Source: Marinobacter sp. SS21 (GTDB lineage: Bacteria > Pseudomonadota > Gammaproteobacteria > Pseudomonadales > Oleiphilaceae). Taken from it: a DNA stretch of 64,000 nucleotides. The DNA lies in NCBI RefSeq assembly GCF_028369065.1, contig NZ_JAQNDA010000008.1, forward strand, positions 1 to 64,000, in the 5' to 3' direction. Position numbers and translations under genes: made by a program. The notes below the pieces were generated by a model, which was given only the letters and a program-made list of their open reading frames with translations, was not told where the DNA came from and ran no database searches. This document shows, piece after piece, positions 55,597-64,000 of the stretch (within the stretch, counting starts at the first letter, position 1; every line of letters starts with the position of its first letter).

Positions 55597-56790
55597 CTAG
55601 TGCGGGCCGTAGCCCCTGTCACGGGCGGCCTGAGCGATGACCAGCTCCTCGTTGGTCGGGACGACCAGTACTGGAAATCGACTGCTCGCCTCATGAATTC
55701 GGTGCTCATTGTCCCTGCCATGGGACGAGTTGGCTGCCGAATCCAGTTTGAATCCGAGCAGGGCCAGGTGATCGAGGGTTGCGGCACGGACGCTGGCGCT
55801 GTTCTCGCCGATGCCTCCGGTAAATACCAAGGCGTCGAGTCGGTCGAGCGAGGCCATCATGGCACCGATGTACCGGGCCAGGCGGAAGCAGAATACCTCA
55901 ATAGCCAGCGTTGATGGCGGGTGTCCTGCTTTGGCGCGCTCAGTGAGAGTGCGCATGTCATTGGTTGCTCCTGACAATCCCAGCAGTCCGCTCTCCCGAT
56001 TCAGAATTCGGTTTATCTCTGCGGTACTCAGGCCTTTGCCCATCAGGAAGTCAAACAGTCCGGGATCAATGTCGCCGCTGCGGGTTCCCATCACCAGACC
56101 TTCCAGCGGCGTCAGCCCCATGCTGGTGTCGACGCTTCGACCGTTGCGGATCGCGGTGATGCTGCAGCCGTTGCCCAGATGAGCGGAGATAATCGATGTC
56201 TGATCCGTAGGCTGCTTCAACAGGCGTGCAGCTTCGTTGGCCATGAACTGGTGGCTGGTACCGTGAAAGCCATAGCGGCGAACGCCCCAGTCGCGGTAAA
56301 AGCGGGTTGGCAGCGCATAATGAAAGGCTTTGGGCGGCAGGCTTTGATGAAAAGCGGTATCGAATACCGCCACCTGGGGTACGTCGGGAAACAGCGCCCG
56401 AGCGGCATCAATGCCGATCATATTGACCGGATTGTGCAGTGGCGCCAGCGCCGAACAGCGGTCAATGGCCTGGATCACCTCGGGTGTGATCAGGGCCGCG
56501 TCGGTGAAGGCTTCGCCTCCGTGCACGACGCGATGCCCGATGGCCACCGGGGCGGACTTGAGGATGCCGACAGACCGAAAATGCTCAATCAACGTGACCA
56601 GGGCCATGTGGTGGTCGGCGTTGGCGGGCAGCGCCAGCGCTTGTTGGTCGACGGTGCGTGCCTTGGCGCTGGCTTCTTCGGAGTTTAGCCGTTCAGCCAG
56701 TCCATGGGCGAGGCTGTTCAGATCGCTGTCAAAAACAGCCAGCTTGAGCGACGAACTGCCGCAATTGACCACAAGAATGTTGTCATCCAT
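55597..56790 (-). CDS. ackA: Acetate kinase
   Basis: A 397-residue kinase that interconverts acetyl phosphate and acetate with ATP. It has the ASKHA motifs VNCGSSSLKLAVFD, AVFDTAFHQSLPPKAFHYAL, FHGTSHQFM, SAHLGNGCSITAIRNGRSVD and the late VFTGGIGENSASVR. It is upstream of pta, the same order as in E. coli. Confidence 0.96.
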   Translation of the reverse strand: MDDNILVVNCGSSSLKLAVFDSDLNSLAHGLAERLNSEEASAKARTVDQQALALPANADHHMALVTLIEHFRSVGILKSAPVAIGHRVVHGGEAFTDAALITPEVIQAIDRCSALAPLHNPVNMIGIDAARALFPDVPQVAVFDTAFHQSLPPKAFHYALPTRFYRDWGVRRYGFHGTSHQFMANEAARLLKQPTDQTSIISAHLGNGCSITAIRNGRSVDTSMGLTPLEGLVMGTRSGDIDPGLFDFLMGKGLSTAEINRILNRESGLLGLSGATNDMRTLTERAKAGHPPSTLAIEVFCFRLARYIGAMMASLDRLDALVFTGGIGENSASVRAATLDHLALLGFKLDSAANSSHGRDNEHRIHEASSRFPVLVVPTNEELVIAQAARDRGYGPH

Positions 56791-56818
56791 GAGATAACCT
56801 TATTGATCTAACGAGGGG

Positions 56819-59236
56819 TTACATCTGAGCCCGGTAATTGGAGCGTAGCCAATCTTCAAACTCAAGTTGCGGGGAAGGGCGGCTATAGTAATAGCCTTGG
56901 GAATAATCGCAGCCCTGTTCTCTGAGGAAGTGGGTTTGGTCTTCTTCCTCCACGCCTTCGGCGATGACCTGCAAGCCCAGGCTATGGGCCATAGTGATGA
57001 TCGCCTTGACCAGAGAGGCGTCGTCTTGTTCTTTCATCACATCGCGAATGAAGGATTTGTCGATTTTCAGGGTGTCGAATGGATAGCTCTTCAGGTAACT
57101 GAGTGCGGAATAACCGGTGCCGAAATCGTCCACCGACAAGCGGACTCCTTCTTCGTCGAGTCGGGACAAAATGTCGGAGGTTTCGATGGTGTTGTCGAGG
57201 AGCAATCGCTCGGTGATCTCGAGCTCCAATCGGCGTGGGTCCAGCCCGGTATGCCGCAACGCCCGTAGCACCGCATCGACAAAGCCGGGGTCCCGGAACT
57301 GGCGGGGTGAAACATTAACGGCAATGCCCAGCTTGGTCCCGGTGGCCTGCTCCCAATGGACCGCGGACGCACAGGCCTGTTCCAGCACCCACTCGCCAAT
57401 CGGAATGATCAGACCGGTTTCCTCCGCGAGCGGAATGAACTTGTCCGGCATCACCGTTCCCATGGTTGGATTGTTCCAGCGCAGCAGGGCCTCAGCCCCA
57501 CTCAGCATGCCGGTGTCGGTCTGAACGATGGGTTGGTAGTAAAGCTCGAACTCGTTGAGCTCCAGCGCACGTCGCATGCGGGACTCGATCTGCAGGCGCT
57601 CGTGGGAGACTTCCTTCATTTCCGGCGCAAAGCGCTCGTAGGCACTTTTGCCCTTGTTTTTCGCCTGATACATGGCCGCATCGGCATGTTGCAGCAGATT
57701 CCCGCTGTTGTCCGAATCGGTGGGATAAATGGCGATCCCGATGCTGGTGGTCACGAAGACTTCCTGGTTTCCCAGGAGGAAGGGCGAGGCAAAAGTCTGC
57801 AGAATCCGGTCCGCCACCTGGGAGGTGGAGTCGGCCCCTTGCAATCCGGGCAATACCACCAGGAATTCATCGCCGCCGAGCCGGGCAACGGTGCTGGTGC
57901 CCCTGAGGGAACTGGAAATTCGCCGCGCCGCTTCGATCAACAAATTGTCGCCCGCGTCGTGGCCCATGGTGTCGTTGATGTGTTTGAAGTTGTCCAGGTC
58001 CAGGAACATGACGCCTACCAGGGTGTTTTCCCGTTTGGCTTGAGCCAGCGCCAGTTTCAGTCGGTCCAGGGCCAGCATCCGGTTGGGCAAGCCGGTGAGA
58101 ATGTCGTAGTTGGCCTGGCGCAGCAGCTGTTGTTCATAGCGTTTTCGGATGCTGATGTCTTCACCGAGGATCAGGTAATTGGTCACTTGGCCGTCGGAGT
58201 CTTTGATGGGGGTAACAATCAGCTGTTCCCAGAAACGCTCACCACTCTTGCGAATGCTGTTGGACTCGCCTTGCCAGACTCCGACCCGCTGCACCTGTAA
58301 CTGAATGGCCTGCCAGAGCTGACGGTTTTCCCGCTGCAGGAAGGGGTCGTCTGTAAGCATGCCGGGGTGCTTGCCGGCCATGCTCTCGGCGTCGTATCCG
58401 GTCAGTTGGGTAAACTTTTGGTTTACAAACTCAATGCGCCATTGGCGGTCACAAATGATGACCGAGGACGGGCTTTGCTGGATTGCCTTGGACAGCTTGC
58501 GAATCTTGTCGGCGTCCCGGGATTGTTTCTCCAGATCCTGCTGCAGTCGCGCTCGCATGTGGTTGATGGCCTCAGTCACTTGCGAGAGTTCATCAATCCG
58601 GTTTACCTCGGTATCGGGCCGATCCAACTTCAGGGGCTGATTGAGATTGCTTAGGGAGAAGTTACGGGCATAGTTCGCCATGGCCGACAGATGGCGAGTG
58701 ACAAAGTACTGGAAGATCCACACGATCAGGATCGAAATGAAGAAAGTTTTCAGGAACTGGGTGGCCAGGATTACCAGGACTTGGCGTTGCATCTTGGCGT
58801 AAATCTGGTCCAGACTGGCGGTAATTTTCATGTCACCCAGTTTGAACACCTCGTCTCCCTCATGAACGAGGGTGAAACTGTGCTCCCGAATAGCGGCTGC
58901 GCGGGGAACTTCGCCCAACACAATCTCGGAACTGGGAGAAATGCGCAAACGCAGTTGCACGATGTCCGGCAGACTCAGTATTCCTTCCATCTGAATTTCA
59001 AGCAGTTTCTGGTCGAGCGCCCAAAGGCTACGTGACAGGCTGCTGGAATAACTGGTCTCGACGACCGCCATGCGTTCCTCGATCACCGAGACGTCTTTGC
59101 GAAAGTCACTGTAGATCTGGATGCCGGAGGCCAGCAGGGTGAACAAAGAGCTGAAAAGCAGGATATAGGCAAGCAACCGAAACGACAGCGGAGATCCGGT
59201 CCGGAACTGTTGCAGGCGACTCGACAGTTTTTGCAT
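56819..59236 (-). CDS. PAS-GGDEF-EAL membrane c-di-GMP enzyme
   Basis: About 805 residues. It has an N-terminal membrane helix, an extracytoplasmic region, a second helix, a HAMP-like stretch (NRIDELSQVTEAINHMRARL), a PAS domain, then GGDEF and EAL domains. The GGDEF motif is intact (RLGGDEFLVV), and the EAL motif (GAEALLRW) and DDFGTGYSALSYLK are intact, so both synthesis and breakdown of c-di-GMP are possible. The start is uncertain; a GTG at 59314 extends it 26 residues, but neither candidate has a strong ribosome site. The upstream ackA-pta pair reads the same way. Confidence 0.88.
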   Translation of the reverse strand: MQKLSSRLQQFRTGSPLSFRLLAYILLFSSLFTLLASGIQIYSDFRKDVSVIEERMAVVETSYSSSLSRSLWALDQKLLEIQMEGILSLPDIVQLRLRISPSSEIVLGEVPRAAAIREHSFTLVHEGDEVFKLGDMKITASLDQIYAKMQRQVLVILATQFLKTFFISILIVWIFQYFVTRHLSAMANYARNFSLSNLNQPLKLDRPDTEVNRIDELSQVTEAINHMRARLQQDLEKQSRDADKIRKLSKAIQQSPSSVIICDRQWRIEFVNQKFTQLTGYDAESMAGKHPGMLTDDPFLQRENRQLWQAIQLQVQRVGVWQGESNSIRKSGERFWEQLIVTPIKDSDGQVTNYLILGEDISIRKRYEQQLLRQANYDILTGLPNRMLALDRLKLALAQAKRENTLVGVMFLDLDNFKHINDTMGHDAGDNLLIEAARRISSSLRGTSTVARLGGDEFLVVLPGLQGADSTSQVADRILQTFASPFLLGNQEVFVTTSIGIAIYPTDSDNSGNLLQHADAAMYQAKNKGKSAYERFAPEMKEVSHERLQIESRMRRALELNEFELYYQPIVQTDTGMLSGAEALLRWNNPTMGTVMPDKFIPLAEETGLIIPIGEWVLEQACASAVHWEQATGTKLGIAVNVSPRQFRDPGFVDAVLRALRHTGLDPRRLELEITERLLLDNTIETSDILSRLDEEGVRLSVDDFGTGYSALSYLKSYPFDTLKIDKSFIRDVMKEQDDASLVKAIITMAHSLGLQVIAEGVEEEDQTHFLREQGCDYSQGYYYSRPSPQLEFEDWLRSNYRAQM

Positions 59237-59680
59237 GCCGTTTATTGAGCTAGCGTCCAAAGTTGCAAGCGAAGGTGTTGCTGATTTCTTGGAGGGGAGG
59301 TCGTTTGGCTGCACCGGAACAACGCCTCACCATAACCGATTTCTATCGAACTATAGCAGCAGCGCGACGCAAGTGCTCTAGGAAAGTAGGATTTTTGTAT
59401 TCTCTGCCGGTCGTGACAGCGGCGTATTTGCAACCCCGATGGCCGAAAACGAGAGCAAAACTTGCCAGGTGGCAATCGAGTAACTGATCGCTGGGGTGAC
59501 CAAACCTGGGGGCACTTCGTTCAGATGGCTGAGGTAGCTGAACCGGAACGAGCCGTTACATATTAACGGAGGGTCAATAGTACTTTTGGGTTCGTTGTCT
59601 TGGCTACCCGAAGCGCCTTAAAACAGGCTGGGTAACCACATAGGCGTTGCCGACAGGCTGCCTGATGGGGCAGTTGAAAG
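59237..59680. other. Intergenic region before tRNA-Glu
   Basis: About 440 bases lie between the GGDEF-EAL start and the tRNA. It must contain the former's promoter, but no clear -35/-10 pair was found. A short inverted repeat (CTGCC/GGGCAG, near 59660-59673) lies downstream of the tRNA. No gene is recognised. Confidence 0.4.
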
Positions 59681-59756
59681 TGGCGTCCCCTAGGGGGTTC
59701 GAACCCCTGTTGCCGCCGTGAAAGGGCGGAGTCCTAGGCCACTAGACGAAGGGGAC
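59681..59756 (-). tRNA. tRNA-Glu (anticodon TTC)
   Basis: Read on the minus strand, a 76-base tRNA starts GTCCCCTTCGTCTAGTGG. The anticodon arm CCGCC-CTTTCAC-GGCGG gives TTC. The T arm is AGGGGTTCGAACCCCT and the CCA is encoded. Confidence 0.95.
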
Positions 59757-59795
59757 GCATCGCGTTCAACCGCTTGCCTCGTTGAGGTGGCGCGT

Positions 59796-59824
59796 ATATT
59801 AGGTAAGCTCGAAGTCACTGTCAA
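59796..59824 (-). promoter_or_regulatory. Strong promoter for tRNA-Glu
   Basis: On the minus strand a perfect TTGACA (59824-59819) is 17 bases from TAATAT (59801-59796). The tRNA begins about 39 bases after the -10. Confidence 0.8.
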
Positions 59825-59842
59825 ACGGTTTTTGAAAAAAGT

Positions 59843-60406
59843 TTATGGCCGCTGGATCAGGCACTTTTTCAGTTCGCTCGCCAGTTCATCGAACACGGTG
59901 AGTGGGCCTTCCGACCGGTGCAAATCAAAAAGGGCGTTTACGGTTGGGCGATACTGGGGCGGCAGTTGGGGCGTTACATCGGCTCGGTCTGCGCCGATCA
60001 CTGCGGCCATGACAATTTCATAGCGCACCTTGTTTTCACCGGCGCAGAAATAGAAATGGGCCTCGCGACTGCCTGTTGCGGGGGTACCGCGAGCTTGATA
60101 GACCCCTTTGGCGCAGCTGGAATACTCTGCATTGATGCGTGAGTAGGATTCCGTCAGACCATCAGTTTCTACCATGGAGAACAGGGAGTTTACTCGTGCC
60201 TGGGCAGGTTCGCTGATTTCGGGCAGATTCGCCATCAAAGTGTCGCGGCCAAAACCCCGAGACATCAGTTGCAGGACGGTCAGGTATTCGCTGGTGATCA
60301 TTGAGCACGATTCAAAGCTCTGCGCGGCACCGGCGGCTTGGCTGGACGTCGGTAGCAGCGGGCTGGCTAGCATCAGCATCAGCATCAAGAGAGGGGGGCG
60401 TAGCAT
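59843..60406 (-). CDS. Secreted protein of unknown function
   Basis: A 187-residue protein with an N-terminal signal peptide (Leu/Met-rich segment, then SSQAAGAAQ). The mature part has four cysteines (SCSM, SSCAKG, YFCAGE, KKCL) that could form two disulfides. I recognise no domain. It is transcribed toward the tRNA-Glu promoter, ending 19 bases upstream of it. No function is assigned. Confidence 0.6.
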   Translation of the reverse strand: MLRPPLLMLMLMLASPLLPTSSQAAGAAQSFESCSMITSEYLTVLQLMSRGFGRDTLMANLPEISEPAQARVNSLFSMVETDGLTESYSRINAEYSSCAKGVYQARGTPATGSREAHFYFCAGENKVRYEIVMAAVIGADRADVTPQLPPQYRPTVNALFDLHRSEGPLTVFDELASELKKCLIQRP

Positions 60407-60499
60407 CGGCCGGCGAGTCTCAAGTAATGGATCACGCTAGGCTAGCACAAGGGCGATGGCGATGATGTGCGAGCCGTCGCGCTTGCGAGAATGGGGCTA

Positions 60500-61405
60500 T
60501 CAGGGCTGGATCGCATCCCGCAAAGCGGCTTCCAATTCTGGATAGCTGAACTCGAAGGAGCCTTCCTGAAGCCGCTGGGGAACCGCATTCTGGCCCGTGA
60601 GTAGCAACCTGGCCATCTCCCCGAGGGCTGCTCTGAGCGCTAACGCCGGTGCCGGCAGCACTGCTGGTCGCTTGAGCACCCTGGCGAGGCAGGCAGTGAA
60701 TTCCTGGTTGCGGACGGGGTTGGGGCTAACTACGTTATAGGGACCCGTGGCGGTGTCGGTTTCTGCCATCCAGATCAAGGCGTTGACGACATCGTCTCGG
60801 TGCACCCATGGCATGTACTGCTTGCCGTTGCCGAGTTTGCCCCCCAAACCAAGCCGGAACGGAGGCAGCATCCGTTGCAGAAAGCCGCCGGCCGGGCCAA
60901 CCACCAGCCCGGTCCGGGAAATGCAGACGCGAACGCCGGATGCGCTCAACTGCTGGGCGACGGCCTCCCAGTCACGGCATAACTGGTGCGTGAACTCATC
61001 GTTGGGCGGGGTGTGCTCCGACACCGGTCGTTCGCCCTGGTCCCCGTAGAAGCCCACGGCGGAGCCCGATACCAACGCCGAGGGCATTCGCGACCAGGTA
61101 TTGATGGTATTGACCAGATCTTCGGTCAAATTGACACGGCTAACGCGGATGAGTCGTTTACGGCGTGCGTTCCAGCGTTTGTCCGCGATGCCTTCTCCGG
61201 CGAGGTTGATCACCAAGTCGAAGCCGGGGTGGCCGGACAGTTCTGCCAGCGAAGAAACGGTTTCGACGCGACCGCAAAGGGTTTTCACATTCTCCGGGGC
61301 TTGACGGCTGAAAACCGTCAGGTGGTAGCCCCGATGGTTCAGGGTGTGACATAACTTCTGGCCAATAAACCCTGTCCCTCCGGTGAGTAGGGCGGTTTTA
61401 GCCAT
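60500..61405 (-). CDS. SDR39U1/YfcH-type NAD(P)-binding epimerase family protein
   Basis: A 301-residue extended-SDR protein of the TIGR01777/YfcH family. It has the nucleotide-binding motif LLTGGTGFIGQKL, FDLVINLAGEGIADKRWNA and SALVSGSAVGFYGDQGE. The substrate is unknown. The ATG at 61405 follows GGAGG, while the open frame extends further with no such site. Its start overlaps the stop of the upstream CbiX-like gene by eight bases. Confidence 0.85.
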   Translation of the reverse strand: MAKTALLTGGTGFIGQKLCHTLNHRGYHLTVFSRQAPENVKTLCGRVETVSSLAELSGHPGFDLVINLAGEGIADKRWNARRKRLIRVSRVNLTEDLVNTINTWSRMPSALVSGSAVGFYGDQGERPVSEHTPPNDEFTHQLCRDWEAVAQQLSASGVRVCISRTGLVVGPAGGFLQRMLPPFRLGLGGKLGNGKQYMPWVHRDDVVNALIWMAETDTATGPYNVVSPNPVRNQEFTACLARVLKRPAVLPAPALALRAALGEMARLLLTGQNAVPQRLQEGSFEFSYPELEAALRDAIQP

Positions 61406-61775
61406 AGGATGCCTCCAGCGTGTCTTCAACCACGTATCGAATGGCTTGCCCCAGATGCGGATTTTCCCCAATGGGGGCGGCCAGGGAAATGGTGGTACCG
61501 TAGGTCACTTCCAATGTGGCGATCATCGCCGGTACGTCCTTGCGGAGGTGTCGGCCGGCGGCGAGGAAAAGAGGGAGAACGACAAATCGACGATAACCTT
61601 GCGCTACGGATTCCTTGATGACCTGTTCCAGTGACGGCGTACTCAGTTCCATATAGGCAACCACCGACTGAGGCACCGCTTCCAGGGTTGGTGCGGCGAG
61701 CGTTTCAAAGGTTTGGCACCAATGCTTGTCGCTGCTGCCGTGGGCAAGCAGGATGATTCGGGTCTCGGTGGTCAT
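61398..61775 (-). CDS. Short CbiX/SirB-type sirohydrochlorin chelatase-like protein
   Basis: A 125-residue, single-domain member of the CbiX family, which inserts cobalt or iron into sirohydrochlorin. Two metal-ligand His motifs fit the family: LLAHGSSDKHW at the N-terminus and PLFLAAGRHLRKDVP in the middle. The start ATG at 61775 follows AGGAG. It overlaps the SDR gene. Cobalamin is needed by the nrdJ reductase in this window, but whether this is a cobalt or iron chelatase cannot be told. Confidence 0.72.
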   Translation of the reverse strand: MTTETRIILLAHGSSDKHWCQTFETLAAPTLEAVPQSVVAYMELSTPSLEQVIKESVAQGYRRFVVLPLFLAAGRHLRKDVPAMIATLEVTYGTTISLAAPIGENPHLGQAIRYVVEDTLEASYG

Positions 61776-61907
61776 TGCGGCTCCTGGCTCATGGGTGGTC
61801 ACCCGGTTACCCTATAGTCTAACAGCTCGCTGCAAAGACGGCGTAGTTGCCGAGGTGAAGGTCGTGCAGGGTGAGCAGGTGCGAAGGATAACAGGGGGGT
61901 GGGTACG

Positions 61908-62522
61908 ATGTTCGGTGCAGAGGATGTCCTGGATTGCTGGTTTGGCCCCCTTGATGATCAGGGGCTTGCGGATGCAGCCCATCGGAATCGTTGGTTCCGG
62001 GCGTCCCGATCCTTTGACCAGGAAATTCGGCGACGATTTCTGTCCATGGTCCTGGTGGCTTCGGAAAACGGGCTTCAGGATTGGCGCGATCCGGAAATGC
62101 GGGGGCGCGGACGGCTTGCGGAAATCATCCTGCTGGACCAGTTTAGCCGCAACATCTATCGGGGGACGGATCTGGCTTACGCCTCGGACCCATTCTGCCG
62201 GACCTTGTGCCGGGAGGGGTTGGATCAAGGCGCGGATTTGACGTTGCCCGCGCTTTACCGGGCGTTCTTTTACATGCCGTTACAGCATTCTGAGCGTCTG
62301 CCGGATCAGGATCGGGGCGTAGCGCTGTATGAACAGCTGGTGGCGTCCACGGAGGGCGCTCTCCGTGATCTGTTGGGCAGTTTCCTGGGCTCGGCCAGGG
62401 CTCATCGCGACACGATTGTCCGTTTTGGTCGCTTCCCCCACCGGAACAAGGTGCTGCGGCGTGATAGCACGCCTGACGAAACGGTATACCTTGCCGGTGG
62501 TGCGCGACGTTATGGCCAGTAG
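61908..62522 (+). CDS. DUF924 family protein
   Basis: A 204-residue TPR-like helical protein of unknown function. It has the DUF924 pattern: VLDCWFGPLDDQGLADAAHR, RGRLAEIILLDQFSRNIYRG, FFYMPLQHSERLPDQDRGV and RFGRFPHRNKVLRR. The ATG at 61908 comes 9 bases after AGGGGG. It is divergent from the CbiX-like gene and precedes a TetR regulator. Confidence 0.8.
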   Translation: MFGAEDVLDCWFGPLDDQGLADAAHRNRWFRASRSFDQEIRRRFLSMVLVASENGLQDWRDPEMRGRGRLAEIILLDQFSRNIYRGTDLAYASDPFCRTLCREGLDQGADLTLPALYRAFFYMPLQHSERLPDQDRGVALYEQLVASTEGALRDLLGSFLGSARAHRDTIVRFGRFPHRNKVLRRDSTPDETVYLAGGARRYGQ

Positions 62523-62640
62523 TAGAGTTGTATGGCGCAGTTCGGTGGAATTGGCTATCCGGTCAATGTTTCTGCGGGCCAATCGCGTCATACTGTCCTA
62601 AAGTTGATTATGAACGAAGGCAGAGGCCGGGATAACTCCA

Positions 62641-63390
62641 ATGGTGCACGTAAACGAGTTGGACATGCACGATCAAGAATCGCTGGCGGACGCTGGTATC
62701 GACCATCAGGCCGTCCAGTACAGTGGGCGGAAGGCGTTTCGCGCGAAAAGCGAGCAGCGGCGAGTTCAGATTCTTGAGGCAACATTGCGCATTGCCGCGA
62801 AAGAGGGGATTCGTGGCATCAAGCACCGGTCGGTGGCGAAAGAAGCCGAGGTCCCGCTAGCCTCCACTACCTACTATTTCAAAGACATCAATGAGCTCAT
62901 CAGTGATGCCTTTACGCTGTTTGCAGAGAAAGCCCAGGAAAACCTGGACCAGTTCTATGGAATGGTCAATGTGGTTCTGGACGGTACGCCGCCGGAAACC
63001 CTCAAGCGCGGTGGCGAGGGGCGGGCGCAATTGGCCAGGCGCCTGGCGGCAATCGTAACCGCTTACCTGGGCGAGCAAATTACCCATCGCAAAGACGAAG
63101 TCTTGGCGGAGCAGGTATTTCTGATGGAAGCGTTGCGAGATCCCGATTTGACGCATCTCGCCCGTCAGCACCGTACGGCCTGGGTCTCCGGGCTGGAATC
63201 CTTGTTGCAGCGACTGGATTCTCAATCTCCCAGGCGTGATGCTTCGTTGCTGGTCAGCGTGGTACTGGGGCTGGGGTACGACGGTTTGCTGTACCATGAG
63301 GAATACCAGGCCCAGTACCTGAGCGAAACCGTTGAACGAATGCTTGGGCTTGTGCTGGATCTGCCGGTTAACGAGCGAGGCGTCGAATAA
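62641..63390 (+). CDS. TetR/AcrR family transcriptional regulator
   Basis: A 249-residue regulator. The N-terminal helix-turn-helix lies at about residues 42-85 (ILEATLRIAAKEGIRGIKHR, then SVAKEAEVPLASTTYYFKD). The first 35 residues form an extra polar extension, and the start could be later, at an internal Met. The ligand and targets are unknown; neighbouring genes offer no clear operon to control. A tRNA-Gly promoter follows at 63417. Confidence 0.82.
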   Translation: MVHVNELDMHDQESLADAGIDHQAVQYSGRKAFRAKSEQRRVQILEATLRIAAKEGIRGIKHRSVAKEAEVPLASTTYYFKDINELISDAFTLFAEKAQENLDQFYGMVNVVLDGTPPETLKRGGEGRAQLARRLAAIVTAYLGEQITHRKDEVLAEQVFLMEALRDPDLTHLARQHRTAWVSGLESLLQRLDSQSPRRDASLLVSVVLGLGYDGLLYHEEYQAQYLSETVERMLGLVLDLPVNERGVE

Positions 63391-63416
63391 AATTTCAGTT
63401 GTTTGCATCTTGGGTG

Positions 63417-63445
63417 TTGCAAGCTGAAAAATGGCTCCGTATAAT
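63417..63445 (+). promoter_or_regulatory. Promoter for tRNA-Gly
   Basis: TTGCAA (63417-63422) and a perfect TATAAT (63440-63445) are 17 bases apart. The tRNA starts 54 bases after the -10. Confidence 0.7.
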
Positions 63446-63499
63446 CCGCATCCGTTGTCGCAAGGAGCCATTCAGTAGCCAGCCCGACGACGACAAAAA

Positions 63500-63575
63500 G
63501 CGGGAATAGCTCAGTTGGTAGAGCACAACCTTGCCAAGGTTGGGGTCGCGAGTTCGAATCTCGTTTCCCGCTCCA
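63500..63575 (+). tRNA. tRNA-Gly (anticodon GCC)
   Basis: A 76-base tRNA, acceptor GCGGGAA/TTCCCGC, D arm GCTCAGTTGGTAGAGC, anticodon arm AACCT-TGCCAAG-GTT with GCC, and T loop GAGTTCGAATCTC. CCA is encoded. Confidence 0.95.
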
Positions 63576-63583
63576 GATTCCAG

Positions 63584-63614
63584 AAAAAACCCAGCCCTGA
63601 CGGCTGGGTTTTTT
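63584..63614 (+). terminator. Intrinsic terminator after tRNA-Gly
   Basis: AAAAAA, then CCCAGCC pairing with GGCTGGG around CTGAC, then TTTTTT. The paired A and T runs would allow termination from either side. Confidence 0.9.
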
Positions 63615-63807
63615 CGTTTTGGCGTGCAGTTTGTTTTTGTGGATCGGCCTTCCTCTCGGTCATGGGCAACTCGGTTATACTCGGTGCCCTCACGGTCGAA
63701 ATGCGTTCCGCTGATCGGTTTCCCGTTGCTTGGTTTTGTGAGAATGCTGATTGACGCCAGTCAGAGTGGGGGCAATGACGTGCTCCATAACCCGAAAGGA
63801 GTCTCCT

Positions 63808-64000
63808 ATGCGTGTTCGCTCGTTGTATATTTACCCAGTGAAATCATTGCGTGGCATTGCGGTTCAGGAAATGGCGCTTGATGGCTTTGGGCCGGCTGAT
63901 GATCGTCGCTGGATGATTGTTGATCGGGAAAATCAGTTCGTCACTCAACGCACGCATCCCCAGCTCGCCAACGTCGGCACCGAGCTTATTGACGGTCAGG
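63808..64000 (+). CDS. MOSC-domain protein, N-terminal fragment (YcbX-like)
   Basis: The window ends after 64 codons, so the gene is cut by the boundary. The N-terminal beta-barrel pattern of MOSC proteins is clear: SLYIYPVKSLRGIAVQEMAL, DRRWMIVDRENQFVTQR and HPQLANVGTELI. YcbX-type proteins take part in molybdenum-dependent detoxification of N-hydroxylated compounds. The start follows AAAGGAG by seven bases. Confidence 0.85.
   Translation, partial: MRVRSLYIYPVKSLRGIAVQEMALDGFGPADDRRWMIVDRENQFVTQRTHPQLANVGTELIDGQ

Noticed and set aside
59681..59756. tRNA-Glu, tRNA-Leu and tRNA-Gly as integration sites for an island
   Set aside because: No integrase, transposase, direct repeat of a tRNA 3' end or change in composition was seen near any of the three tRNA genes.

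Overview
The window looks like chromosomal core sequence from a marine gammaproteobacterium close to Marinobacter or the Pseudomonas/Oceanospirillales group. The support is moderately high GC, a split B12-dependent ribonucleotide reductase, RpoN-type flagellar promoters, TrpXYZ-like and Fbp-like transporters, and the block trmJ-cysE-iscR-iscS-ndk-rlmN-pilW-rodZ-ispG-hisS-yfgM-bamB-der. The genus is inferred from gene content and was not tested by any search.

Layout. 1-0.5 kb: remnant of a fatty-acid desaturase with an in-frame amber codon and a missing 3' half. 0.6-3.9 kb: nrdJa/nrdJb (minus) with NrdR-like boxes upstream. 3.9-6.7 kb: three-gene ABC importer (minus). 7.1-9.5 kb: long-chain acyl-CoA synthetase and a thioesterase. 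9.5-12.4 kb: Fur-box-linked iron importer fbpA-fbpB with no ATPase gene. 12.6-16.1 kb: PilZ protein, two lipoproteins and a degenerate HD-GYP protein. 16.3-21.4 kb: YadGH-type exporter, queF, a MASE2-type adenylate cyclase, a DUF962 protein and a nitroreductase. 21.5-33.4 kb: flgBCDE and flgFGHIJKL, each behind a sigma-54 promoter, making the rod, rings, hook and hook-filament junction. 33.5-39.2 kb: tRNA-Leu, queA-tgt and yajC-secDF. 39.3-53.2 kb: suhB and the housekeeping block from trmJ to der. 53.4-59.2 kb: pta/ackA and a PAS-GGDEF-EAL protein. 59.7-64 kb: tRNA-Glu, a secreted unknown, an SDR epimerase, a CbiX-type chelatase, a DUF924 protein, a TetR regulator, tRNA-Gly and the start of a MOSC protein.

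How the genes work together. Queuosine synthesis is represented by queF, queA and tgt. Iron and Fe-S handling is represented by fbpAB under a Fur-like site, and by iscR with a type-1 IscR site at its promoter. iscS runs directly into ndk, so the scaffold, chaperone and ferredoxin genes that usually follow are absent here. Second-messenger functions recur: PilZ, a degenerate HD-GYP, GGDEF-EAL and a class III cyclase.

I see no phage, transposon, CRISPR array or integrated island. The most unusual items are the reduced isc locus with a 19-bp tandem repeat between iscR and iscS, similar short reiterations in two other leaders, a SuhB whose inositol-monophosphatase metal motif is lost, the degenerate HD-GYP protein, and the decaying desaturase.
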